Shown here piece after piece: positions 17,260 to 25,801 of a stretch of DNA of 64,000 nucleotides. Each line of letters starts with the position of its first letter. The first letter of the stretch is position 1. Source of the DNA: Gammaproteobacteria bacterium (GTDB lineage Bacteria > Pseudomonadota > Gammaproteobacteria > UBA4575); assembly GCA_028279275.1 (NCBI GenBank), contig JANQOB010000009.1, positions 62,001 to 126,000 on the forward strand. The letters run 5' to 3'. The position numbers were made by a program, and so were the translations under genes. Below the pieces are notes generated by a model. The model saw nothing but the letters and a program-made list of their open reading frames with translations, ran no database searches and was not told the DNA's origin.

Positions 17260-17472
17260 ATTGAAATGCGGGCACCCCACGCATACCGTGGCAACCGTTG
17301 TCCTTGAACCAAAGGTTCAAGTGGGAGCACCGAAAAATGAATTAGGCTTTCCGCATAGCGGATATGCACATCAACATTTAAACAGCATTGCCCCCGGCAT
17401 AAAAAAATAGGCTCAAGGGATATACCAGGAAGCGCACCTGTACCGCAGAAGTACCCGACTTAAGTGAAACTG
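17260..17472 (-). ncRNA. ssrS: 6S RNA
   Basis: On the minus strand, downstream of zapA as in E. coli, the sequence carries the CCCTTGAGCC block, a large internal region, the diagnostic hairpin CTTGAACC-TTT-GGTTCAAG (17303-17321) and 3' sequence GGTTGCCACGG..GCCCGC able to close the long stem. 6S RNA mimics an open promoter and sequesters sigma-70 RNA polymerase in stationary phase. End positions are estimated from the promoter and from E. coli 6S, so they may be off by about 15 nt. Confidence 0.85.
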
Positions 17473-17479
17473 TAGCAGA

Positions 17480-17509
17480 TATCTAAAAAATGAGCTTAGA
17501 TAAACTCAA
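17480..17509 (-). promoter_or_regulatory. Probable 6S RNA promoter
   Basis: On the minus strand TTGAGT (17504-17509) and TAGATA (17480-17485) are 18 bp apart, just after the zapA stop. They would start transcription near 17473. Confidence 0.5.
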
Positions 17510-17510
17510 G

Positions 17511-17816
17511 TTATAGTTCGAGTTGCTGGGTATTTTTTAATGCGATGTCAATGCGGTCTTGTAAGCTGCGGACCCTGTTGAAAAACGACTTACTGTGCTT
17601 TTCATGTTCGCTTTTCTGGCTCAAGAACTCGTGTGCCATATTGAGCGCCGCCATTACAGCTACACGGTCTGTTCCAATGGCTTTGCCACTGTCACGGATT
17701 TCTTGAATTTTTGTATTGAGATAATGAGCAGAGGCCTGTAGAGATTCTTCCTCGCCTGATGGGCAGGCAATCCGATATTCTTTATCGAGAATATTGAGAG
17801 TTACAGGTTGCTCCAT
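17511..17816 (-). CDS. zapA: Cell division protein ZapA
   Basis: A 101-residue ZapA that bundles FtsZ protofilaments at the division ring. The N-terminal beta part (VTLNILDKEYRIACPSGEEE) and the C-terminal coiled coil (from about residue 60) follow the family, as does the TDRVAVMAALNMAHEFL helix. It starts 13 bp after the ZapB-like gene and is followed by 6S RNA, the arrangement found across gammaproteobacteria. Confidence 0.93.
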   Translation of the reverse strand: MEQPVTLNILDKEYRIACPSGEEESLQASAHYLNTKIQEIRDSGKAIGTDRVAVMAALNMAHEFLSQKSEHEKHSKSFFNRVRSLQDRIDIALKNTQQLEL

Positions 17817-17829
17817 AGTATGCAGAGGA

Positions 17830-18063
17830 TTAAGCAGAAACTTCCATTGATTTGAGACGTGTAATCATAGCTTCAACGCGTTTACGTGCTTGTTCGTTTT
17901 TATCGATCAAGGTAGCACGCTCTGATGAGTAAGATTCTTGTTGTAACTTTAAAAGTTTATTTTCTTTTTTCAGTTCTTCACAAGTGGAAATCAGTTCGTT
18001 AACACGAATTTCTAATCCCTTTAAATCTTGCTCGCTGAGCTTTCCGGCGTCTCGCTTTTCCAT
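17830..18063 (-). CDS. ZapB-like coiled-coil protein (TIGR02449 type)
   Basis: A 77-residue, almost entirely helical protein with heptad-like Leu/Ile spacing (LEIRVNELISTCEELKKENKLL). It matches the small coiled-coil family encoded immediately upstream of zapA in many gammaproteobacteria and is thought to act with ZapA in division. It is the first gene of the zapA transcript and is divergent from ygfB across 212 bp, which must hold both promoters. Confidence 0.85.
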   Translation of the reverse strand: MEKRDAGKLSEQDLKGLEIRVNELISTCEELKKENKLLKLQQESYSSERATLIDKNEQARKRVEAMITRLKSMEVSA

Positions 18064-18275
18064 GGTGCAAAATGTTAGGCCTAAGTGACTTTTTCGTCAA
18101 CTAAAATTATGTACAAATATAGTTAATAAAAAACATAAAATTCACTGTAGAAATAGGGGTAATCGGCATATAAAAATAAGATCATTCCAAAATTAAAAAG
18201 CATGGTTTTTACTTACACAAATTTTAGGTTAATTTTTGAGTGAATAGGATTAGTAAATGATAGAATCAATAACAT

Positions 18276-18824
18276 ATGTCACCTAGGTACGAACAAATCG
18301 AAGATGCACTCGCATCTGTGCAGTCGCCCTATAGCCCTGAAGATTCTCATGGAATGTTGTGTGCAATGTTAGTAGTAAATAATTCCTTGCAATGCGCACG
18401 TTGGCTGGATGAAATTTGTACACAAGGACATACTAAATCCATTATGCAAGAAGATGTTCAAGATACACTTTGTGCACTTTACGAGCATACCAAGCAAGAG
18501 TTGAATGACACTCTGCTCAATTTCACATTGCTTATTCCGGAAGAAAATAACAGTTTGAATGCACGTGTGAGTGCGTTGAAGAAGTGGTGTGATGGTTTTT
18601 TATTTGGTTTAGCGCTTGCAGGAGTTAAAGATTTGTCAAATATGCCAGAGGATTCAATGGAAATTCTACAAGACATCACGAGCATCTCTAAGGCGGATGA
18701 AGATAGTGATGAAGATGAAATGAATGAAGTTGCGTATATGGATATCGTTGAGTATGTACGCATGGGCGTATTGCTCATTAATGAAGAATTGCAGCCTATG
18801 AATCGTCTCCAAACCATTCAATAG
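18276..18824 (+). CDS. ygfB: YgfB/YecA (UPF0149) family protein
   Basis: A 182-residue all-helical UPF0149 protein (YEQIEDAL near the N-terminus, SPEDSHGMLCAML, then WCDGFLFGLALAG). In Pseudomonas, YgfB modulates expression of an amidase gene through AlpA; in general its role is unclear. It heads the ygfB-pepP-ubiH-ubiI series, as in E. coli, and ends 6 bp before pepP. Confidence 0.88.
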   Translation: MSPRYEQIEDALASVQSPYSPEDSHGMLCAMLVVNNSLQCARWLDEICTQGHTKSIMQEDVQDTLCALYEHTKQELNDTLLNFTLLIPEENNSLNARVSALKKWCDGFLFGLALAGVKDLSNMPEDSMEILQDITSISKADEDSDEDEMNEVAYMDIVEYVRMGVLLINEELQPMNRLQTIQ

Positions 18825-18830
18825 TCTTAC

Positions 18831-20150
18831 GTGTACTCAATTAGTCAAAAAGAGCTGGCCAAGCGACGCAAAACCCTTATGCGTATGGTTGGGCATGACG
18901 GTGCTGCCATCGTCCCATCTGCGAGATCTATCCCTAGAAACCGTGATGTAGATTATATTTTTCGCCAAGACAGTGATTTTCTCTATTTAACGGGTTTTGA
19001 TGAACCGGATTCCCTTGCACTATTACTGCCAGGTCATTCGGAAGGTCAATACATTTTATTTTGTCGGGAACGTAATCCTGAACAAGAGATCTGGGATGGT
19101 CGCCGTGCAGGACAAAAAGGAGCGGTTGATTTTTTTAACGTTGATGTAGCGTACTCAATTGATGAAGCGGATCAGATGCTTCCAAAATTATTAGCTGATC
19201 GTGAGCGTTTCTTTTATCCGATGGGCCGTGATACTAATTTTGATAAGCGTGTGATTAATTGGGTGAACCAATCCCGCGGCTCCGCACGCACAGCGAAGCA
19301 TGTGCCGCATGAATTATTGTCACTTGATTATTTTGTCCATGACATGCGTTTATATAAATCTCGCAGTGAGCTGACATTAATGCGTCAAGCTGCAAAAGCT
19401 GCCATTGCGGGGCATACACGTGCAATGCAAGCATGTAAGCCCGGCATGTTTGAATTCGAAGTAGAAGCCGAGCTTTTATATGAGTTTAGAAAAGCGGGTT
19501 GCGTACCCGCGTATCCATCAATTGTTGGCGGTGGTGATAACGGTTGTATATTACATTACATTGAAAATAACCAAGAGTTGAAAGATGGTGATCTTCTACT
19601 GATAGATGCAGGGGCGGAATACCAAGGTTATGCCAGTGATATTACGCGCACATTCCCCGTGAATGGCACGTTTTCAAAAGTACAGCGTGAAGTGTATGAA
19701 GTAGTACTAGAGGCACAAGCCGCTGCAATTAAAAAAGTTAAACCGGGTAATCACTGGAATGATCCTCACCATGAAGCAGTAAAAGTGCTAACCAAAGGTC
19801 TTGTAAACTTAGGTTTATTGAAGGGTCGGCCAACAAAACTTATCAAAGATGAAGAATACCGACAGTTTTATATGCATCGTACTGGACATTGGTTAGGTCT
19901 GGATGTGCATGATGTAGGTGATTATCGGTTTGATGAAGAGTGGCGCTTACTTGAACCGGGGATGACCCTCACTGTAGAACCGGGTTTATACATTTCACAA
20001 GCGAAAGGGGTGCCTAAGAGATTTTGGAATATCGGTATTCGGATTGAAGACGATGTTCTGGTCACAAAAGAAGGCAGTCAGGTACTCACTGAAAAATTAA
20101 CACGTGACCCAGATGAAATAGAAGCTCTTATGGCTTCTTCCGGTCATTAA
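18831..20150 (+). CDS. pepP: Xaa-Pro aminopeptidase P
   Basis: A 439-residue M24 metallopeptidase releasing N-terminal residues that precede proline (E. coli PepP is 441). The N-terminal domain (residues 1-170) contains NRDVDYIFRQDSDFLYLTGF. The pita-bread catalytic domain has the metal ligands in LLIDAGAEYQGYASDITRT, HRTGHWLGLDVHD, TVEPGLY and GIRIEDD. The start is GTG, 6 bp after ygfB. The gene is followed 10 bp later by ubiH. Confidence 0.95.
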   Translation: MYSISQKELAKRRKTLMRMVGHDGAAIVPSARSIPRNRDVDYIFRQDSDFLYLTGFDEPDSLALLLPGHSEGQYILFCRERNPEQEIWDGRRAGQKGAVDFFNVDVAYSIDEADQMLPKLLADRERFFYPMGRDTNFDKRVINWVNQSRGSARTAKHVPHELLSLDYFVHDMRLYKSRSELTLMRQAAKAAIAGHTRAMQACKPGMFEFEVEAELLYEFRKAGCVPAYPSIVGGGDNGCILHYIENNQELKDGDLLLIDAGAEYQGYASDITRTFPVNGTFSKVQREVYEVVLEAQAAAIKKVKPGNHWNDPHHEAVKVLTKGLVNLGLLKGRPTKLIKDEEYRQFYMHRTGHWLGLDVHDVGDYRFDEEWRLLEPGMTLTVEPGLYISQAKGVPKRFWNIGIRIEDDVLVTKEGSQVLTEKLTRDPDEIEALMASSGH

Positions 20151-20160
20151 ACATCATGCC

Positions 20161-21381
20161 ATGTCAAACCAATATGATATTGCAGTAGTTGGTGGCGGCT
20201 TAGTTGGTAGTAGCTTAGCCATTGCTTTAGCAAGATCATTATCCGCTAGTTACCAGATTGCGCTAATCGATTCTCAGCCACTGGCTGAAATTAATCTCAA
20301 TGCCCACCAACATGATGGTCGGAGTATTGCCTTGGCCTTATCATCTAAAAAGATGTTTGATGCTTTAGGGTTGTGGGAATCCTTGCAACCATATGCGACG
20401 GCAATTAAAAATATTCATATATCGGATCAAGGACGATTTGGAGCAACGCGTTTAGACAGTAAGCGCTACGAAGTTGAAAGTTTCGGCTATTTAGTACCGG
20501 CTGATTATTTAATTCATAGCTTGAATAATTCTGTAGATGTTTTAAAAAATGTAACGCGGTTGCAGCCTTATGAAGTATCGTCAGTCGATAATTTACCTGA
20601 TCATGTAGCGCTAAATAAACAATCAAATAATGCTGTTAAAGCAAATTTGCTTATCGCTGCAGATGGTGCGAATTCATTTATACGTAAAGCTTTGAACATC
20701 GATATTGAAGAAAAACAATATCAGCAGTCTGCAATTGTTGGAAGTGTTGAATGCGAACAACATCACAACAACACGGCGTTTGAACGATTTACGCAGGAGG
20801 GTCCTTTGGCGTTACTGCCTAAACAAGAAAATCACTGTGGTTTTATTTGGATGAATCCTACGGATTCTGCGAAAGTTAACTTGGCACTGGACGATCAGGC
20901 TTTTAAGGATAAACTTCAATCTGCTTTTGGTTTTCGTCTAGGGCATTTCAAAAATATTAGTAAACGTTTTTCCTATCCACTTGCATTATTAGTGAGTCAA
21001 CAACGCGTGCAACAGAGAGTGGTGTTCATTGGTAATGCTGCACAAACTTTGCATCCTATAGCAGGACAAGGCTTGAACCTCGCTTTGCGTGATATTGCTG
21101 AATTAGTAGAGTTATTAGCTGAGAATAATCTAAATGAAGTTGATACACAGCTATTACAATATGCAGAAAAACGCCAACCCGATATTGAGAAAACTATTCG
21201 CTTTACGGACCGTTTAAATTTCTTATTCAACGCAGATTATCCTGTGCTCGCGCAATCACGCGGTTTGGGATTAGCCATGTTGGGTGCCATACCTATTTTG
21301 GAAGAACGTATTGTAAAACAAAATTTAGGTGAAGCTGGTTCAAATGCCAGCTTGCTTAGAGGTAAAGCCGTTAATTTATGA
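20161..21381 (+). CDS. ubiH: 2-octaprenyl-6-methoxyphenol hydroxylase UbiH
   Basis: A 406-residue flavin monooxygenase that hydroxylates the ubiquinone ring (C1 position in E. coli). The FAD dinucleotide motif VVGGGLVGSSLA is at residues 9-20, the DG motif is in AADGANSFIRKAL, and the second FAD-binding segment reads GNAAQTLHPIAGQGLNLALRD, where Asn replaces the usual Asp. The HDGRSIALALSS block favours UbiH over the UbiI paralogue next door. Confidence 0.92.
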   Translation: MSNQYDIAVVGGGLVGSSLAIALARSLSASYQIALIDSQPLAEINLNAHQHDGRSIALALSSKKMFDALGLWESLQPYATAIKNIHISDQGRFGATRLDSKRYEVESFGYLVPADYLIHSLNNSVDVLKNVTRLQPYEVSSVDNLPDHVALNKQSNNAVKANLLIAADGANSFIRKALNIDIEEKQYQQSAIVGSVECEQHHNNTAFERFTQEGPLALLPKQENHCGFIWMNPTDSAKVNLALDDQAFKDKLQSAFGFRLGHFKNISKRFSYPLALLVSQQRVQQRVVFIGNAAQTLHPIAGQGLNLALRDIAELVELLAENNLNEVDTQLLQYAEKRQPDIEKTIRFTDRLNFLFNADYPVLAQSRGLGLAMLGAIPILEERIVKQNLGEAGSNASLLRGKAVNL

Positions 21382-21442
21382 GAAATTTCATTAAAAGCAG
21401 CTTCCTAATTTCACTTGAAGAAGTTGTAAAAGTCTCTATCTC

Positions 21443-21496
21443 ATGACATCAAAGCATTTTTATGTTGACGTGGTTATAAAAGTCTCTATCTCATGA
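21443..21496 (+). CDS. Upstream mini-ORF 1 (17 codons), a copy of the ubiI N-terminus
   Basis: The reading MTSKHFYVDVVIKVSIS repeats the start of UbiI (MTAEHLTVDVVI) and stops with a TGA that overlaps the next ATG as ATGA. It arises from the 50-bp tandem duplication. Translation is not shown; if translated it would couple to the next mini-ORF. Confidence 0.3.
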   Translation: MTSKHFYVDVVIKVSIS

Positions 21497-21546
21497 CATC
21501 AAAGCATTTTTCTGTTGACGTGGTTATAAAAGGTTCTATCTCATGA
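21493..21546 (+). CDS. Upstream mini-ORF 2 (17 codons), coupled to ubiI
   Basis: The reading MTSKHFSVDVVIKGSIS is a second decayed copy of the ubiI start. Its TGA overlaps the ubiI ATG (ATGA at 21543-21546), so ribosomes ending here could restart on ubiI. Confidence 0.3.
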   Translation: MTSKHFSVDVVIKGSIS

Positions 21547-22763
21547 CCGCTGAGCACTTAACGGTTGACGTAGTTATTACTGGAGCAGGCATGGTTGGTC
21601 TAACGCTTGCTAACTTATTAGTTCAACAAGAAAAGTCGATTGCCATCATCGATCATAACCCTGTTGCAGAATTTAATGATAGTCATCCAGTTGAAGCACG
21701 TGTTACAGCAGTGAGTCCCGGATCACAAGCCATTTTTGAGTATGTAAATGCGTGGGAACTCATGCAATCTAAACGCGTTTCTCCTTTTACAGATATGCAT
21801 GTATGGGATGAGGCAGGAGAGGCAAAAATACATTTTAGTGCAAAGGAATTACAGCGGAATATTCTCGGTCATATCGTAGAAAATCGAGTGATTCAAACTA
21901 GTTTATACGAAACGTTGAATCGAAACGCCAATATTGAATGGTTGCTAGGTGAACATTTAAATGAGATAGCCGTCCGCCAAGATCATGCAGAAGTTTTATT
22001 AGATAGTGGTAAGTCCATTTCTGCAAAATTAGTGGTGGGTGCAGATGGCGGACGTTCGATTATCAGGAACCTTGCGGGGATTAACTATCATGAAAAAAGT
22101 TACCAACAAATGGGATTGGTAGCATTAGTTGAAACTGAGTACCCGCATTCGAATACTGCATGGCAAAGATTTTTAAGTACAGGGCCTCTTGCATTGCTGC
22201 CCTTAAATCATGACCAAGAAAGTCAAAAGATGTGTTCTATCGTTTGGTCTGTAAGCCAAGATTATGCAGATGAACTCATGAGGCTTAATGAACATGAATT
22301 TGCTAACGCACTCACACAAGCCAGTGACATGAAATTAGGTAACATCATTCTAAAATCAAATTGTGCGGCCTTTCCATTAATTTCTGGTCAAGCAGATACT
22401 ATGATTCAATCTCGCATTGCTTTGGTGGGAGATGCGGCGCATACCTTGCATCCGTTAGCTGGACAGGGTGCGAACTTAGGGTTTACCGATGCTGCAGTAC
22501 TGGCTGATGTCTTAACGAATACGGATCGCGATATGGGGAGTTTAAAAGTATTACGCAAATATGAACGTGCAAGAGTAGGAGAAACACAAATCATGCAAAA
22601 AGCAATGGATGCATTTGTTACAGCTTTTGGTTCAACTAATCACGCAATCGTAACAGCAAGAAATGCTGCGTTTCGAACCGCTGACTCACTTCAGCCTATA
22701 AAGAAGTTTTTTATGACACATGCGATGGGGCTGAGTAAAGATCGGCCCACTTACGCACGTTAG
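21543..22763 (+). CDS. ubiI: UbiI/VisC-type FAD-dependent ubiquinone hydroxylase
   Basis: A 406-residue flavin monooxygenase paralogous to UbiH. The FAD motif is ITGAGMVGLTLANLL (residues 12-26), then VVGADGGRSIIRNLAG, then the canonical GDAAHTLHPLAGQGANLGFTDA. UbiI hydroxylates C5 of the ring; its place right after ubiH matches the E. coli order. A UbiF-like or broad-specificity hydroxylase role cannot be excluded by eye. Its 5' end is tandemly repeated upstream, and its start codon overlaps the stop of a 17-codon mini-ORF, which may affect its translation. Confidence 0.85.
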   Translation: MTAEHLTVDVVITGAGMVGLTLANLLVQQEKSIAIIDHNPVAEFNDSHPVEARVTAVSPGSQAIFEYVNAWELMQSKRVSPFTDMHVWDEAGEAKIHFSAKELQRNILGHIVENRVIQTSLYETLNRNANIEWLLGEHLNEIAVRQDHAEVLLDSGKSISAKLVVGADGGRSIIRNLAGINYHEKSYQQMGLVALVETEYPHSNTAWQRFLSTGPLALLPLNHDQESQKMCSIVWSVSQDYADELMRLNEHEFANALTQASDMKLGNIILKSNCAAFPLISGQADTMIQSRIALVGDAAHTLHPLAGQGANLGFTDAAVLADVLTNTDRDMGSLKVLRKYERARVGETQIMQKAMDAFVTAFGSTNHAIVTARNAAFRTADSLQPIKKFFMTHAMGLSKDRPTYAR

Positions 22764-22928
22764 TAAATTTTAAATCCATCAGAGATGTAGTAGCTGATTA
22801 AACTTAAGTAAGCTAGAATAATTTGTAGGTTGGTAAATTAAATGAGTTCTTTAAAATTGCTTCACTTCTGCCATCCATAGCGGTCGAAGGGTGCATTAGC
22901 CAGTAGATTATTTCAAGTAAATTATTTA

Positions 22929-24038
22929 ATGAATAAAATTCTATCTTATTTCGTTTTTTGTTTTGTGTTTATGCATGTGATTGCAATTGCGCATGCGCGA
23001 ACTCCGCCAAAAGAGGCTATTGATGCATGTAGAAATGTCAGTTCTGGTGATCAATGTGCTTTCAATACACCACATGGAAGATTAACTGGAGTGTGTCTAA
23101 ATCCTCCAAATCAATCGCGACTGGCTTGTATACCTTCAAGGGAAAATCAAAACAGAGGCAATAACCCTGCACGCCAATCAGAAAATCAAAATCAACGTCC
23201 AAATACAAGACAACACACAATTAATCAGTCATCTGGAATTATAAATACTGCCCCTGCAACAACAAATCTATTTGAAAAAAGTAAACTAGATATTTCTTTG
23301 CAGGGTAACACTCGCGTACTCCGAGCAAATGGTATTCCACAACATGACACAGGTGTATTTCCAAATAGTGGGAATCCTCACAGTATAAAAGAACAAAATT
23401 ATGTTTATAAAATTGATGCTCAACCTACACCTAATAATTATTTCACTCCACTAGGAATGCATAATTTTGGATTAGCAGTGAACGGAGTTCCCTTTGATCC
23501 GGGTGCGGCTGAATGGTACTTAGGAAATAGAAACAGCGAATGGCAATATGAGCCAATGTCTGGTGCCATACGTTTAGGTTTAGATGAAAATCATGCGCAT
23601 GTACAACCTAGTGGAGCGTATCATTACCACGGAATACCGACACTATTACTCGATAGCTTGAGTGTTAATGGAACATCGCATTCTCCCTTGATTGGATGGG
23701 CAGCAGACGGATTTCCTATCTATGCAATGTATGGATATGAAAATCCACAAGACATCAATTCCAAAATAATAAAAATGACATCAAGCTATTCACTACGATC
23801 GGGTAATAGACTGAGTGGTGCAAGCAATCCGGGTGGCAAATTTGATGGCACGTTTGTGAATGACTATCTTTATGTTGATGGCGCAGGAATTCTTGATGAG
23901 TGCAATGGTCGAATGACGGTTACACCTGACTTTCCTGAAGGAACTTATGCTTACTACTTAACAGAGTCTTGGCCAATAATTCCTAGATGCTATAAGGGCA
24001 CACCCTCAAAAGATTTTACTCAGCAACGTGCACGTTGA
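22929..24038 (+). CDS. Secreted YHYH-domain protein
   Basis: A 369-residue exported protein. The signal peptide is residues 1-23 (ending AHA). A short Cys-containing segment and an Asn/Gln-rich linker (about 75-115) follow, then the YHYH domain with ENHAHVQPSGAYHYHG around residues 220-236 and GWAADGFPIYAMYGY. YHYH proteins are found in marine bacteria and their function is unknown; the His-rich motif suggests metal binding. The gene stands alone, 165 bp from its neighbours on each side. Confidence 0.88.
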   Translation: MNKILSYFVFCFVFMHVIAIAHARTPPKEAIDACRNVSSGDQCAFNTPHGRLTGVCLNPPNQSRLACIPSRENQNRGNNPARQSENQNQRPNTRQHTINQSSGIINTAPATTNLFEKSKLDISLQGNTRVLRANGIPQHDTGVFPNSGNPHSIKEQNYVYKIDAQPTPNNYFTPLGMHNFGLAVNGVPFDPGAAEWYLGNRNSEWQYEPMSGAIRLGLDENHAHVQPSGAYHYHGIPTLLLDSLSVNGTSHSPLIGWAADGFPIYAMYGYENPQDINSKIIKMTSSYSLRSGNRLSGASNPGGKFDGTFVNDYLYVDGAGILDECNGRMTVTPDFPEGTYAYYLTESWPIIPRCYKGTPSKDFTQQRAR

Positions 24039-24155
24039 TTTAGTCATTTATTAAATATAATTTTTAATGTGTGTTAACGACTTAAAGTGTGAGTATATAG
24101 AGGAGCGGATATGATAGGCATCATGGACAATGTATCCGGCCCTATTCTGAACTAA

Positions 24156-24185
24156 AATATCCGTTTTCGATCCAATGCAGACATT
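24156..24185 (+). repeat. Palindromic dispersed repeat, class 1 (isolated copy)
   Basis: It differs at about 6 of 30 positions from the copy at 52068-52097 and has the same orientation (ending GCAGACATT). It lies just before the PQQ sugar dehydrogenase gene. Confidence 0.6.
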
Positions 24186-24203
24186 ATTAAATAAAAAACG
24201 GAT

Positions 24204-25337
24204 ATGATTAATACGATAATAGGTAAGTTCAGTGCATTCATTCTTTTTTATTCACTAACAACAATAGTTTTTAGTGCCCAAGAAATACATCGCTCTGACC
24301 AACACGATTTCAAGTTAGCAATAGTTGCCAGTGGGCTGGAACATCCATGGGGCTTCGTGTTTCTACCTAGTGGAGATGTCCTTGTTACCGAAAGAGCTGG
24401 TAGATTGAGGTTAATAAAGAACGGAAAGCTTGAACCTGAGCCTATTAAAGGGTTACCGAATAATATCTATGTTGCCGGACAAGGCGGGTTATTAGATGTC
24501 GCTTTGCATCCTGATTTTGATAAAAACAGATTTATTTATTTGTCATATGCTGGCCGTGGAGATGGCGGAGCTGGGACTGAAGTAGCAAGGGGCCGCTTGA
24601 ATGGTAATGCGCTAGAAAATCTTGAAACCATCTTTGTAGTCGAACCCAAAACTGGTGGTACAGCTCATTACGGTTCAAGGTTAATTTTTGCAGCAGATAA
24701 AAGTCTATTTGTAACGACAGGAGACCGGTATAGATACATGGACGATGCGCAAGATCCAAACAATCACATAGGAAGCATCATACGTATAAATGATGACGGA
24801 ACGGTACCAAGTAATAATCCATTTGTAGGGCAAGCAAGCATAAAACCAGAAATTTATTCTTATGGGCATAGAAATGTCCAGGGAATCACTGTGAGGCCAT
24901 CCGATTTATCTATTTGGTCACATGAACACGGGCCACGTGGAGGTGATGAAGTGAACAAACTTCAACCTGGTGCAAACTACGGATGGCCAAAAATTACTTA
25001 CGGTATAGATTACAGTGGAGCAATTATCTCTGATCAAACCCATGCACCGGGTATGGAACAGCCAATTGTTTATTGGGATCCTTCCATAGCACCTAGTGGC
25101 ATGACGTTTTACACTGGTGATCGTTTTCCTAATTGGAAAGGCGATTTATTTATTGGGTCTTTAGTTCTAACTCATTTGCGACGCTTAGAGATGAATGAGG
25201 ATAATGTTGTAGTTCAAGAAGTAATGTTAGATGGCATGGCTCGAATTCGTGATGTGCGTAATGGTCCTGACGGATATCTTTATATTCTCACTGACGACAC
25301 AGATGGAAAACTATTGAAGCTAGAGCCAATTGAATGA
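24204..25337 (+). CDS. PQQ-dependent aldose sugar dehydrogenase (YliI-like)
   Basis: A 377-residue exported beta-propeller. The signal peptide is about residues 1-25. Family blocks are LEHPWGFVFLPSGDVLVTERAGRL, GQGGLLDVALHPDF, YSYGHRNVQGI and HEHGPRGGDEVNKLQPGANYGWP, which surround the PQQ site of the YliI/soluble glucose dehydrogenase family. It would oxidise aldoses in the periplasm if PQQ is available; no pqq genes are visible here. It ends 15 bp before the convergent hypothetical gene. Confidence 0.9.
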   Translation: MINTIIGKFSAFILFYSLTTIVFSAQEIHRSDQHDFKLAIVASGLEHPWGFVFLPSGDVLVTERAGRLRLIKNGKLEPEPIKGLPNNIYVAGQGGLLDVALHPDFDKNRFIYLSYAGRGDGGAGTEVARGRLNGNALENLETIFVVEPKTGGTAHYGSRLIFAADKSLFVTTGDRYRYMDDAQDPNNHIGSIIRINDDGTVPSNNPFVGQASIKPEIYSYGHRNVQGITVRPSDLSIWSHEHGPRGGDEVNKLQPGANYGWPKITYGIDYSGAIISDQTHAPGMEQPIVYWDPSIAPSGMTFYTGDRFPNWKGDLFIGSLVLTHLRRLEMNEDNVVVQEVMLDGMARIRDVRNGPDGYLYILTDDTDGKLLKLEPIE

Positions 25338-25352
25338 TGAGCTATTTGCTTA

Positions 25353-25784
25353 TTAATTATTTAAACCTTTATCAAGCTCTTTTGAACATTTTATAAAATG
25401 CTCTCTAGAGCTTTGAACCATCGTAATTAATTCTTCTTGTGTTGTATCGCCTGTTTCGATGTCTTGTTTCATGAGTTCATTTACATCTTTGGTAACTTCT
25501 TTGAGGCCTTTACCTGCAACAACAGGATTTACAGTAGCCGCTTGGTATTTTTCAGGGTAGTAACTAAGAATTTCTACTTGGCAATCAGCCATTCCATTTG
25601 CCAGAAAATCTAATGTAGCTTCAGGATCTTCTTGGCGCTCGAGCATGGGCGCTATTTGCTTTTCTAAAATGGGCTTTATTTGATCTATATAGGCTTGTTT
25701 ATATTTTACTAGATCTAATTCTTCAGCAAACACAATATTTGAAATATAAAAAACGAACAAAAACAAAATACATTTAAGCTTCAT
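25353..25784 (-). CDS. Exported protein of unknown function
   Basis: A 143-residue protein with a signal peptide (about residues 1-20, ending FAEE) and a mature helical part containing two Cys (MADCQVEIL and FIKCSKEL). No family is recognised. It lies 17 bp downstream of tupA on the same strand and could be the last gene of the tungstate operon, but nothing in it suggests oxyanion binding. Confidence 0.6.
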   Translation of the reverse strand: MKLKCILFLFVFYISNIVFAEELDLVKYKQAYIDQIKPILEKQIAPMLERQEDPEATLDFLANGMADCQVEILSYYPEKYQAATVNPVVAGKGLKEVTKDVNELMKQDIETGDTTQEELITMVQSSREHFIKCSKELDKGLNN

Positions 25785-25801
25785 ATTTGTTCATCATCGA
25801 A

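Larger units (their letters stand above)
21424..21573 (+). repeat. Three tandem 50-bp units spanning the ubiI start
   Basis: Units at 21424-21473, 21474-21523 and 21524-21573. Units 1 and 2 differ at 2 of 50 positions. Unit 3, which contains the real ubiI start and first codons, differs from unit 2 at about 11 positions. Each unit carries CTATCTCATGA, so an ATG recurs at 21443, 21493 and 21543. Confidence 0.95.

Noticed and set aside
17220..17369. N-terminal extension of the EVE-domain ORF
   Set aside because: It runs through the 6S RNA gene, and the family N-terminus MQYWLMKSEPGEYS with a GGAGG site starts at 17219.
21424..21573. CRISPR-like 50-bp repeats
   Set aside because: Units are directly adjacent without spacers and derive from the ubiI start region.
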